A program made the position numbers and the translations under genes. From Candidatus Rubrivivax defluviihabitans (GTDB lineage Bacteria > Pseudomonadota > Gammaproteobacteria > Burkholderiales > Burkholderiaceae_C): 64,000 nt of DNA. This document shows, piece after piece, positions 53,472-61,562 of the stretch. Each line of letters begins with the position of its first letter. Position 1 is the stretch's first letter. The notes under the pieces are model-generated. The model saw only the letters and a program-made list of their open reading frames with translations. It made no database searches and was not told where the DNA came from. The stretch is from contig JADJMW010000022.1 in the NCBI GenBank assembly GCA_016709385.1, positions 620,001-684,000 on the forward strand. The letters run 5' to 3'.

Positions 53472-55850
53472 ATGCCACCCGCCGCCGCCACGCGCAGTCC
53501 GCTCGGCCTGGTCCTGGCGTGCGCCGCCGCGGCGGTGCAGGCCCAGGCGGCTGCGGGGCCCGCGGCCGCGCCCTCCGCGGCACCCAGCGCCACCGCCTCG
53601 GCGCCGGCAGCTGCGGCGTCGGCCCCGCCGGTCTCACTCGTGCCGCCCGCCGGCACGCCGCCACCGGCACCCGAGCCCTCCAGGGGCCAGCAGGTGGAGA
53701 TCACCGGCGGCCGCGAGACCGATACCGACCTGCGCCGCCAGTCCACCGCGGCCAAGATCGTGATCGGCCGCGACGAGATCGACAAGTTCGGCGACGCCAC
53801 CGTGGGCGAGGTGCTGCGCCGGCTGCCCGGCGTCACCACACCCGGCGCCCCCGGCCGCGGCGGACCGCCGCGCCTGCGCGGGCTGGGCGGTGGCTTCACG
53901 CAGCTGCTCATCGACGGCCAGCGCATTCCGCGCGGTTTCAGCCTGGAATCGCTGACCTCGGAGCAGGTCGAACGCATCGAGATCCTGCGCGCGCCCACCG
54001 CCGAAACCGGGGCGCGGGCGATTGCCGGCACCATCAATATCGTCACGCGCGAAGGCTTCAGGCGCCGCATCAACGACCTGCGCCTGGGCACCGCATTCGA
54101 GAACGGTGAGTTCTCGCCCAGCCTGAGCTGGACCCACAACGACAACCGCGGGCCGCTCACCTACAACCTCACTGCGGGCGCCTTCCGCAACCAGAACCTG
54201 TCCAGCGGCAGCAGCGAGACCACCGAAGAAGACCTGGCCAGCGGCGGACTCGTGGCGCTGGAAACCGCCACCAGCCAGACGCTGGCCACGCGCAGCGGCC
54301 TCAATCTCAGCGGACGCCTGCAGTGGCAGCTGGCCGGGGCCGGCGACCAGCTCATGCTGATGCCCAGCGTATTTCACAACGACAGCCGCGCGCGCAGCGA
54401 TTTCACGCTGACGCAGACCCTGCCGCCACCGCCGGCGCAGCCGGACTACGACCTGGCCAACGCGGCCAGTGAAGGCCGCTTCACGCGCGGCCGGCTCGGT
54501 GTGCAGTGGCGCCAGCGGCTGGCCAGCGGGGCGCGGCTGGAACTCGACGGCGGCGTGGGCGGCTGGCGCTCGCACAACGCGAGCACGCGGCTGGAATATC
54601 GCACCGGCGAGACCACGCCGCTGCGCCGCAACGACGAAGAAAACGACTCGCGCGAGGATGCCGGCAACCTCACGCTCAAGCTCACCCAGCTGGTGGGCGG
54701 CGGTGTGGATGGTGGTGACGCGGCAGGCGGCGGGCCCGGCCGCGAGCACCAGCTGGTGGCCGGCGCCGAGATCGAAGGTGTGCGGCGCAACGAAGAGCGC
54801 GTTTCGCTGGAGAACGGCGTGCCGCAGCTGGCCGAATTCGGCGACCAGCTGCAGGCGTCCACGCTTCGCCTGGCCGGCTATGTGCAGGACGAATGGAGCC
54901 TGGATGCCCGCTGGTCGGTGCACGCCGGGCTGCGCTGGGAGGGCATCCAGACCGAGGGCGACGCCGGCGACGGCAGTCACCCCGTCAACCGCAGCAACGT
55001 GTGGACGCCGCTGGTGCACCTGCTGTGGAAGCCCGACCCGAAGGCGCGCGACCAGGTTCGGCTGAGCCTGACGCGCAGCTACCGCTCACCTGGGTCGAGC
55101 CAGCTCATCGCGCGGCCCTGGGTCAACCGCCGCTTTCCGGCCGACGGCCCGAACGAACCCACCCACCCCGACAGTGCCGGCAACCCGTGGCTCCAACCCG
55201 AACTGGCCAGCGGCCTGGACCTGGCCTTCGAGCGCTACCTGCAAGGCGGCGGCCTGCTCAGCGCCAACCTGTTCGTGCGCCAGCTCAGCGGCGTCATCCG
55301 CAACGTCGTGACGCTGGAGACGGTGTCCTACAGCCCGGTGCCGCGCTGGGTGTCGCGGCCGCAGAATGTCGGTGACGCCGGCACGCAGGGCCTCGAGCTG
55401 GAAGCCAGGTTCAGGCTCGACCAGCTCATCGACGACGCAGCCCGCGTGGAGCTGCGCGGCAACCTCGGCCTCTACCGGTCCAGCGTCGAGGGCATTCCCG
55501 GCCCCGACAACCGGCTCGACGGCCAGTCCCCGGCGACGCTGAATCTCGGCGCCGACTACCGCTTGCGCAGCCTGCCGCTCGGCGTGGGCGGTAATTTCAA
55601 CTGGGTGCCTGCGTACCGCACGCAGCTGGCGGCAGACCGCGCCGCCACCGTCGGCCGCAAGATCGTGCACGACGCCTATGCGCTGTGGACCTTCAGCCCG
55701 GCGGTCGGCTTGCGCCTGCTGGCCAGCAACCTGGTGCCGCGTGACTACGAGACGAGCAACCAGTTCGACGCCGCCTCACTGCGCGAAACCTCGCGCAGCG
55801 TGAGCCCGAGCTACAGCCAGTGGCAATTGCGGCTGGAGCTGAAGCTGTAG
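53472..55850 (+). CDS. TonB-dependent outer-membrane receptor
   Basis: This 792-residue receptor has a signal peptide (SPLGLVLACAAAAVQAQA). Next comes an unusual Ala/Pro-rich linker of about 55 residues (PAAAPSAAPSATASAPAAAASAPPVSLVPPAGTPPPAPEPS), then a TonB-box region GQQVEITGG. The plug domain includes VIGRDEIDKFGDATVGEVLRRLPGVT, RGLGGGFTQLLIDGQRIPRGFSLESLTSEQVERIEILRAPTAETGARAIAGTINIVTR. The barrel runs to WQLRLELKL. The plug pattern with TGARAIAGTINIVTR is of the FepA/BtuB-like class and does not reveal the ligand. The ATG at 53472 starts the signal peptide; an in-frame codon at 53403 is less likely. No transport partners are adjacent. Confidence 0.92.
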   Translation: MPPAAATRSPLGLVLACAAAAVQAQAAAGPAAAPSAAPSATASAPAAAASAPPVSLVPPAGTPPPAPEPSRGQQVEITGGRETDTDLRRQSTAAKIVIGRDEIDKFGDATVGEVLRRLPGVTTPGAPGRGGPPRLRGLGGGFTQLLIDGQRIPRGFSLESLTSEQVERIEILRAPTAETGARAIAGTINIVTREGFRRRINDLRLGTAFENGEFSPSLSWTHNDNRGPLTYNLTAGAFRNQNLSSGSSETTEEDLASGGLVALETATSQTLATRSGLNLSGRLQWQLAGAGDQLMLMPSVFHNDSRARSDFTLTQTLPPPPAQPDYDLANAASEGRFTRGRLGVQWRQRLASGARLELDGGVGGWRSHNASTRLEYRTGETTPLRRNDEENDSREDAGNLTLKLTQLVGGGVDGGDAAGGGPGREHQLVAGAEIEGVRRNEERVSLENGVPQLAEFGDQLQASTLRLAGYVQDEWSLDARWSVHAGLRWEGIQTEGDAGDGSHPVNRSNVWTPLVHLLWKPDPKARDQVRLSLTRSYRSPGSSQLIARPWVNRRFPADGPNEPTHPDSAGNPWLQPELASGLDLAFERYLQGGGLLSANLFVRQLSGVIRNVVTLETVSYSPVPRWVSRPQNVGDAGTQGLELEARFRLDQLIDDAARVELRGNLGLYRSSVEGIPGPDNRLDGQSPATLNLGADYRLRSLPLGVGGNFNWVPAYRTQLAADRAATVGRKIVHDAYALWTFSPAVGLRLLASNLVPRDYETSNQFDAASLRETSRSVSPSYSQWQLRLELKL

Positions 55851-56007
55851 CCGCGCCGCAGGGGCCGGCAGCCGCGGCTCCCGCGTCCACCGTTTCGCCG
55901 CGAGTTGAGGCGGCTCAAGCAGTGCGCCACGGGCCGGCAAAAGAATCGCTTCGTCAGCGGACATTGGATCTCTCGTGCGGGCTCGGCCTGCGGAAAGAGG
56001 GGGTGGA

Positions 56008-56364
56008 ATGAACATCAAGACGAACCCGGCAGATCTGCGTTGGTGGTTCTGGACGGTGACCTTGCTCTTCATCGTTGCGGCGGTAGCCGGATGGACCCCG
56101 GGCTATGGCATCGTGATCGCGATCAGCGCGGCGCAGGTCGTCTACTTCCTGGCGCAGGAACGGAGCGTGAGCGCCTTTCCAACGCAGATCCGCATCGTCT
56201 ATTTCGCTTTCACGCTGTTCGGTCTGTGGCCGGAACCGAGGCGGGCGGTCTACCTGTTGCTCCTGATAGGAACGATCATGGTGACCTTCTTCGGCCGCTG
56301 CGCCATCGCGCTGGTATTGAAGCGGGTGCCATGGAACCGGGGGCGCGAGGTTCGGCTGAACTGA
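56008..56364 (+). CDS. Small inner-membrane protein
   Basis: This 118-residue protein of unknown function has three to four hydrophobic segments: WWFWTVTLLFIVAAVAGWT, YGIVIAISAAQVVYFLAQ, IRIVYFAFTLFGLW and AVYLLLLIGTIMVTFFGRCAIALVL. The pattern PTQIRIVYFAFTLFGLWPEPRRAVYLLLLIGTIMVTFFGRC is strongly conserved-looking. I believe such proteins are widespread in betaproteobacteria, but I do not know a role. GGGGTGG precedes the ATG. The glutaredoxin-CcdA gene begins six bases after its stop, so the two are probably co-transcribed and may act together. Confidence 0.8.
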   Translation: MNIKTNPADLRWWFWTVTLLFIVAAVAGWTPGYGIVIAISAAQVVYFLAQERSVSAFPTQIRIVYFAFTLFGLWPEPRRAVYLLLLIGTIMVTFFGRCAIALVLKRVPWNRGREVRLN

Positions 56365-56369
56365 GTGGC

Positions 56370-57653
56370 GTGCGCTCGCGCTGGTCGGTCCTGGACCGAT
56401 TCGCCCGGCTGAGCTGCCTGCTCTGGCTGCTGGCCGTGGCTTGGCTCGCGGGCGCGTCGGCAGCCGCGCCAGGCATTGCGGCAGTGCCGACCTCGCCCTT
56501 GGTGCTGCAGGTCTACGTGCAGGACGGCTGCCCGCACTGCGCCGCGGCCAAGCGTTTCGTCGAGCGGCTGCAACGCGAACGGCCGGCGCTGCGCGTCGAA
56601 TACCGGGTCGTCGACCAGGATCCGCTCGCCGCCCGGACACTTCACGAACTGGCGCTGGCCAACGGCGTCTGGCCGCCGGGCGTGCCGGCCTTTGCCGTCG
56701 ACAGCCGGCTGTTGGCCATGGGTTTCGACGACGAGGCCCACACCGGCCGCGCCATCGCCGAGCGGCTGGACGCGACCGCCGTGGCCAATGCCATTGCCGA
56801 TGCGAGCGAAGCGGCGCGCAAGAGTGCGAGCGCCGCTGCGGAGTCCGGAGCGGGTCGCGTCCCAGGTGCCGCCGCACGCGTGGACGCGGCGCCGCTGGCA
56901 CCGCCACCGGTGCAGTCCGTGGACCACGCGCTGTTCGGCACGCTCAGCGCCTCGCGCCTGGGCCTGCCCTCGTTCACGCTGGCGCTGGGCCTGCTCGACG
57001 GCTTCAACCCCTGCGCGATGTGGGTGCTGCTGTTCCTGCTTTCGGTGCTGGTGCGGCTGCAGGACCGGCGGCGCATGGCGCTCATCGCCGGCACCTTCGT
57101 TCTCGTCAGCGCGGCGGTGTACTACGCCTTCATGGCGGCCTGGCTCAATATCTTCCTGGCCGTCGGTCTGACGAAAACCGTGCGCTGGGCGCTCGGCGCC
57201 GTGGCGCTGGTCATCGGTGTCTTCAACGTGAAGGACGCCGTCGCCTGGGGCCACGGGCCGTCGCTGGCCATTCCCGACCGCGCCAAGCCGGGCCTGGTGG
57301 CGCGCATGCGGCGCGCGATGCACTCGCCCACGCTGCCGGCCTCGATGCTGGCCGTGGCGGGCCTGGCGGTGGTGGTGAATTTCGTCGAACTGCTGTGCAC
57401 GGCCGGCCTGCCGGCCCTCTTCACCGCCGTGCTCGCGCAGCACGAATTGAGCACCGCCGCGCACCACGCCTACCTGGGCCTGTATATCCTGGGCTATATC
57501 GCCGACGACGCCCTGATGGTCGGCGTGGCGGTGGCGGCGCTGAGCAGCGGCAAGCTCGGCGAGCGCGGCGGGCGCTGGCTCAAACTCGTGAGCGGCGCGG
57601 TGATGCTGGGCCTGGGCGTGGTGCTGCTGCTGCGGCCGCAGTGGTTGATGTAG
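56370..57653 (+). CDS. Glutaredoxin-CcdA/DsbD-like membrane fusion protein
   Basis: This is a 427-residue protein. After a signal or anchor segment (LSCLLWLLAVAWLAGASAAAPG), a glutaredoxin-like domain follows with VLQVYVQDGCPHCAAAKRFVERL (CPHC near residue 49). A ~50-residue linker leads to a six-segment CcdA/DsbD-type membrane domain (LGLLDGFNPCAMWVLLFLLSVLVRL ... VVVNFVELLCTAGLPALFTAVL). It has two well-placed Cys residues (NPCA and LLCTAG), as needed for electron transfer across the membrane. Together these would carry reducing power from cytosolic thioredoxin to the periplasm. The GTG at 56370 is chosen; an ATG at 56331 overlapping the previous gene is possible. Confidence 0.82.
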   Translation: MRSRWSVLDRFARLSCLLWLLAVAWLAGASAAAPGIAAVPTSPLVLQVYVQDGCPHCAAAKRFVERLQRERPALRVEYRVVDQDPLAARTLHELALANGVWPPGVPAFAVDSRLLAMGFDDEAHTGRAIAERLDATAVANAIADASEAARKSASAAAESGAGRVPGAAARVDAAPLAPPPVQSVDHALFGTLSASRLGLPSFTLALGLLDGFNPCAMWVLLFLLSVLVRLQDRRRMALIAGTFVLVSAAVYYAFMAAWLNIFLAVGLTKTVRWALGAVALVIGVFNVKDAVAWGHGPSLAIPDRAKPGLVARMRRAMHSPTLPASMLAVAGLAVVVNFVELLCTAGLPALFTAVLAQHELSTAAHHAYLGLYILGYIADDALMVGVAVAALSSGKLGERGGRWLKLVSGAVMLGLGVVLLLRPQWLM

Positions 57654-57766
57654 TGGCCAGCCTGGCCGCTGTCACCGCGAAAGCGATTGACCCGGCGCAA
57701 TCGCCCCGCGCCGCGGCGGCCTAGATTGGAGGTATCAGGGTCATCCTGATGCCTGTGGAGATTGAC

Positions 57767-58243
57767 ATGCGTCGATTCAGCCAATGTGGCGCCACGATCA
57801 TGGCCGTGGCCGTGCTGGCCGGTTGTTACGTGGTGCCCGAGCGTGCACCCGACGGCACCCTCTACTACCAGCACTACCCGCTGCCGCCGGCGGGAACCGT
57901 GGTGCCGGGCCCGCCGCCGCCGAGCCGGACCGGTCCGGCCACGCTGCCGGTACGCCTGTACCCGTCCAACGACATCGCCACGCGCACGGGCGTGATCACC
58001 GGCAGCGTGACGAACATGATGACCGGCAAGGGTGTCTTCAACGTCTCCTACCAGGGCGAGGTGCTCACCGGCGAGGCCACCCGCGTCTCCAACGAAGAAC
58101 GGCGCGGCGTGGCCAGCGCGTTCAGCCCGCAGGGCATGTTCATGTCCTGCGAATACCAGATGAACACGCCCTACCAAGGCGCAGGCACCTGCACCTTCTC
58201 CAACGGCGCCGCCTACCAGATGCACATCGGTGGCACGCAGTGA
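57767..58243 (+). CDS. Lipoprotein of unknown function
   Basis: This 158-residue protein has a lipoprotein signal peptide (MRRFSQCGATIMAVAVLAGCYVV) and the lipobox LAGC, with lipidated Cys near residue 20. A proline-rich stretch (YYQHYPLPPAGTVVPGPPPPSRTGPATLPVRLYPSN) is followed by a beta-rich domain (GVITGSVTNMMTGKGVFNVSYQGEVLTGEATRVSNEERRGVASAFSPQGMFMSCEYQMNTPYQGAGTCTFSNGAAYQMHIG). The two late cysteines (SCEYQ, GTCTF) may pair. TGGAG seven bases upstream supports the ATG at 57767. The C-terminal domain resembles short outer-membrane lipoproteins, but I cannot assign a role. Confidence 0.8.
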   Translation: MRRFSQCGATIMAVAVLAGCYVVPERAPDGTLYYQHYPLPPAGTVVPGPPPPSRTGPATLPVRLYPSNDIATRTGVITGSVTNMMTGKGVFNVSYQGEVLTGEATRVSNEERRGVASAFSPQGMFMSCEYQMNTPYQGAGTCTFSNGAAYQMHIGGTQ

Positions 58244-58263
58244 AGTGCGCGCAAGAGCAGCTC

Positions 58264-58284
58264 CCGGGCGCGCGCAGCGCCCGG
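58264..58284. terminator. Hairpin between convergent genes
   Basis: An 8-bp perfect stem CCGGGCGC/GCGCCCGG with a 5-nt loop lies in the 54-bp gap between the lipoprotein gene and murQ, which converge. There is no T-run. A bidirectional terminator is likely. Confidence 0.5.
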
Positions 58285-58297
58285 TGGCGTTTCGTGC

Positions 58298-59188
58298 TCA
58301 GCCGCCCAGCGCCTGCGCCACGCTGCCGGCGGCGGCTTCCAGCCGGCGCTCGGCCTCGGCCGCCTCCACGCCCGCGCGCAGCATCACGATGGCGGTCTTC
58401 ACGCGCGACCCGCAGGCCGCCAGGGCCGCCTGGGCGGCGGCCTCGGAAGCACCGGTGGCGCGCACCGTGAGCCGCAGCGCGCGCCGCACCAGCTTGGCGT
58501 TGCTGGCGCGCAGGTCCACCATCAGGTTGCCGTAGACCTTGTGCAGCCGCACCATGACGCTGCTGCTGAAGGTGTTGAGCGCGATCTTCTGCGCCGTGCC
58601 GGCCTTCAGCCGCGTGCTGCCGGATATCACTTCGGGCCCGGTATCCAGCACGACGGCCAGTTCGCACGCCGCGGCCAGCGGCGCGCCGGGGTTGTTGACG
58701 ATGGCCACGGTCAGCGCACCGGCCGCGCTTGCCGCCTCGGCCGCACCCAGCGCGTAGGGCGTGGCACCCGAAGCGGCGAGCAGCAGCACCACGTCGTTGG
58801 CTTGGGGCTGCAGCGCGGCCAGGTCGGCAGCGCCCTGCGCGGCGTCGTCCTCGGCGCCTTCCACGGCCACGAACATGGCGCCGGCGCCGCCGGCCAGCAG
58901 CGCCGGTGCACGTTCGCGCGGCCAGGAGAAGGTGGGGTGCAGCTCCACGCTGTCGAGCACGCCCAGCCGCCCGCTGGTGCCGGCACCCACGGTGACGATG
59001 CGGCCGCCCGCGCGCAGCCGCGGCACGGCGGCGTCCACCGCCGCCGCCAGCTGCGGCGCGGCGGCGCGAACGGCCAGCGCGGCCAGCGCCTGGTCGGCGA
59101 CGAAGGCCTCCACCAGCGCCGCCGTGTCGTAGCGGTCGAGCCCCGGGTGGTCTGGGTGGGGTTGCTCGGTGCGCAGGGGTGGATTCAT
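58298..59188 (-). CDS. murQ: N-acetylmuramic acid 6-phosphate etherase
   Basis: This 296-residue cytosolic SIS-domain enzyme removes the D-lactyl ether from MurNAc-6-P, giving GlcNAc-6-P and lactate. Typical MurQ segments are DRYDTAALVEAFVADQALAALAVRAA and GGRIVTVGAGTSGRLGVLDSVELHPTFSWPRE, where TSGRLG is the sugar-phosphate loop and E is the catalytic residue. GPEVISGSTRLKAGTAQKIALNTFSSSVMVRLHKVYGNLMVDLRASNAKL is also diagnostic. It is the last gene of the four-gene peptidoglycan operon. Its ATG overlaps the stop of the preceding gene in an ATGA. The kinase at the operon start could supply its substrate. Confidence 0.95.
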   Translation of the reverse strand: MNPPLRTEQPHPDHPGLDRYDTAALVEAFVADQALAALAVRAAAPQLAAAVDAAVPRLRAGGRIVTVGAGTSGRLGVLDSVELHPTFSWPRERAPALLAGGAGAMFVAVEGAEDDAAQGAADLAALQPQANDVVLLLAASGATPYALGAAEAASAAGALTVAIVNNPGAPLAAACELAVVLDTGPEVISGSTRLKAGTAQKIALNTFSSSVMVRLHKVYGNLMVDLRASNAKLVRRALRLTVRATGASEAAAQAALAACGSRVKTAIVMLRAGVEAAEAERRLEAAAGSVAQALGG

Positions 59189-60726
59189 GGCAGGCGAACG
59201 AAGTTGCGGGCACCGACGTTGCCGACGCGGTCGACGGCGCTCACCGCCACGGCGTCGGCGCCGTCCAGCGTGAACGAGCGTTGCACCGCCGGCAGCACGG
59301 CGAAGCGCCAGCGGCCGCCGACGCGCCGCCACACCGCCCAGCGCGCGGCCGCTTCACCGGCGCCGGGCTGGATCTCCACCCGCGGCCCGGCCAGCCGCAG
59401 CAGCGGCGCCGGCGGTGGCTGGTCATCGAGCCAGGGTGTGGCCGGCACCAGCGCCGGCGTGGCGTAGGCGCCTTGCTGCAGCTTTGTCGCGATGCCGTCG
59501 CGGTCCTGCAGCAGCGCCGCCATGCTGAAGTGGACGTGACCGCCGGCGCCGGGCCGCGCGCGCTGCAGTGCGATCTGGTCCAGGATCTCCTGCGCCGGCC
59601 AGCTGCGCGGGCCCAGCGGCTCGCCGCGCGTGATCTGGCTCGTGAACAGGCCCGGCCAGACGTGGCGGCCGGCGCGGTTCTGTGCCAGCCAGTAATCCAG
59701 CAGCACCGGGAACGCCTGGCCTTCACGGTCGATCGGCCAGTACAGCTGCGGCGCCAGGTAGTCGAGCCAGCCGTTTTCCAGCCAGCGCTCGACGTCGGCG
59801 TGGAGCTTGTCGTACTGGCTGAAGCCGGTCATGCCCGGAGGGCGGCGGTCGGGCCGACCCAGGCCGAAGGGGCTGATGCCGAAGCGCACCCAGGGCTTGA
59901 GGCGCCGCACGGTGGCGTGCAGTTCCTGCACCATGGCATCGACGTTGGCGCGGCGCCAGTCGTCGCGCGACAGCGTGCCGCCGCCTTGTCGGTGCCGCGC
60001 GTAGGCCGCGTCGTCGGGGAAGGGCAGGTCGGCTTCGCCGGCCTTCACCGGGTAGGGGTAGAAATAGTCGTCGATGTGCACGCCGTCGATGTCGTAACGG
60101 CGCACCACGTCGGCCACCACGGCCAGCGTATGGGCAGCGGCGGCCGGCTCGCCGGGGTCCATCCACAGTTGCTCGCCGTAGCGCCTGACCGCGCTTGGCT
60201 GGCGCACGCCCAGGTGCGGCGCCGCCAGTGGTGACTTCGCCGCCGAATGGCGCGCGCGGAAGGGGTTGAACCACACGTGCAACTCCAGGCCGCGGGCCTG
60301 CGCCTGGCCCACCCACCAGGCCAGCGGGTCCCAGGCCGGCACAGGGGCACGGCCCTGCGCGCCGGTGAGGTATTCGCTCCACGGCTCCAGCGTCGAGGCG
60401 TAGAAGGCGTCGCCGGCCGGCCGCACCTGCAGGATGAGCGCATTCAGGCCGATGGCCGCGGCGCGGTCGAGCAGCGCCAGGGCCTCGGCGCGCTGCACGT
60501 CGGGCGCCAGCCCGGGACGGCTGGGCCAGTCGATATTGGCCACCGTGGCCACCCAGGCGGCGCGGAATTCGCGCGGCTCGGGCGGCGGCGGTTCGATGGC
60601 CGCTGGCGCCGCCGCCGTGGCCGCGGTGACCGCCACCGGCGGCGGGCCGGTTTCGGCGCAGGCGGCCAGCAGCAGCATCAGCGGCAGCAGCCGCGTGGCG
60701 GCCATGGCCAGCGGGCGCGGCCTCAT
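59185..60726 (-). CDS. GHL10/DigH (YddW)-like glycoside hydrolase lipoprotein
   Basis: This is a 513-residue protein. The lipoprotein signal LLPLMLLLAACAETGP (lipobox LAAC) is followed by the GHL10 catalytic domain (about residues 52-370): REFRAAWVATVANIDWPSRPGL, NALILQVRPAGDAFYASTLEPWSEYLTG, LELHVWFNPFRA, YDIDGVHIDDYFYPYP, VRFGISPFGL and WLDYLAPQLYWPI. The E. coli relative DigH (YddW) cuts denuded peptidoglycan glycan strands. A ~90-residue Ig/fibronectin-like tail follows. Its start and stop both overlap neighbouring genes by four bases. Placement between an amidase and MurQ fits a glycan-cutting role. Confidence 0.9.
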   Translation of the reverse strand: MRPRPLAMAATRLLPLMLLLAACAETGPPPVAVTAATAAAPAAIEPPPPEPREFRAAWVATVANIDWPSRPGLAPDVQRAEALALLDRAAAIGLNALILQVRPAGDAFYASTLEPWSEYLTGAQGRAPVPAWDPLAWWVGQAQARGLELHVWFNPFRARHSAAKSPLAAPHLGVRQPSAVRRYGEQLWMDPGEPAAAAHTLAVVADVVRRYDIDGVHIDDYFYPYPVKAGEADLPFPDDAAYARHRQGGGTLSRDDWRRANVDAMVQELHATVRRLKPWVRFGISPFGLGRPDRRPPGMTGFSQYDKLHADVERWLENGWLDYLAPQLYWPIDREGQAFPVLLDYWLAQNRAGRHVWPGLFTSQITRGEPLGPRSWPAQEILDQIALQRARPGAGGHVHFSMAALLQDRDGIATKLQQGAYATPALVPATPWLDDQPPPAPLLRLAGPRVEIQPGAGEAAARWAVWRRVGGRWRFAVLPAVQRSFTLDGADAVAVSAVDRVGNVGARNFVRLP

Positions 60727-61562
60727 GGCGGCGTGAGCGGGTGGGTCAGCACGTGCAGCAGCGCCGCGGTCTCGGCGTCGGGCAAGCCGTCGTGATTCTC
60801 GGGCCGGTAACGCATCTGGAAATTCATCAGCACGCGCTGCGTCTGCTCGTCCATCGCGCCGGTCGGCTCCACCGGGTAGCCATGCTGCGCCAGCGCGCGC
60901 TGGAACCAGGCGGCGTCGGGCAGCAGCGCTTCGAAGCGCTCGCGCTGCGCGGCCACGCGGCTGGCGTCGGGCCATGGCGGGGTGATGCCCAGTTCGGCCA
61001 GTCGCCGCCACGGGAAAGTCGGCCCCGGGTCTTCCTTGTATGCGGGCGAAACCTCGCCATGGCCCAGGATGCGGTCGGGCCTGATGCGGTGGCGCTGCAC
61101 GATGTCCTGCAGCAGCGGGATCAGCGCCTGCATCTGCGCCTCGGAAAACGGTTGGTAGATGCGCTCGCCGTCCGGCCCCGGCTTGAAACCCGGGTGCACG
61201 ATCTCGATGCCGATGGAGCTGGCATTGAGCATGCGGTGGCCCTTCCACGCGCTGGCCCCGGAATGCCAGGCGCGCCGGCTCTCGTCGACGAGGCGGAAGA
61301 TGCGCGGCGGTGCCTCGTCGCTCACCACGTAATGCGCCGAGACCTCGTGCTCGGAGAGCACCTTCAACGAGATCGGCAGGTCGGCCACCGTGTAGTGCAG
61401 GATCAGGAACAGCACGCGGCTGTCCTGCGCCTTGGCGCTGCGGCTGGTGTCGATGGGCACGCCGCCCGAGGTGGTGGGCGGCGGCGTGGCGCAGCCGGCC
61501 AGCAGGGCGGCGAGAAGGGTGGCGAAGGACGCGGCCCAGTGCCGGGCGGGCAGCCGGTTCAT
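60723..61562 (-). CDS. amiD: N-acetylmuramoyl-L-alanine amidase lipoprotein (AmiD-like)
   Basis: This 279-residue zinc amidase cuts the bond between MurNAc and the stem peptide. The lipoprotein signal FATLLAALLAGCATPPP (lipobox LAGC) places it at the outer membrane facing the periplasm. The Amidase_2 domain has LFLILHYTVADLPISLKVL (first zinc His), VSAHYVVSDE, MLNASSIGIEIVHPG and the C-terminal zinc site RILGHGEVSPAYKEDPGPTFPWRRL. The last ~60 residues (HGYPVEPTGAMDEQTQRVLMNFQMRYRP) form a small peptidoglycan-binding-like helix bundle, as in AmiD. Four-base overlaps join it to the genes on both sides. Confidence 0.92.
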   Translation of the reverse strand: MNRLPARHWAASFATLLAALLAGCATPPPTTSGGVPIDTSRSAKAQDSRVLFLILHYTVADLPISLKVLSEHEVSAHYVVSDEAPPRIFRLVDESRRAWHSGASAWKGHRMLNASSIGIEIVHPGFKPGPDGERIYQPFSEAQMQALIPLLQDIVQRHRIRPDRILGHGEVSPAYKEDPGPTFPWRRLAELGITPPWPDASRVAAQRERFEALLPDAAWFQRALAQHGYPVEPTGAMDEQTQRVLMNFQMRYRPENHDGLPDAETAALLHVLTHPLTPP

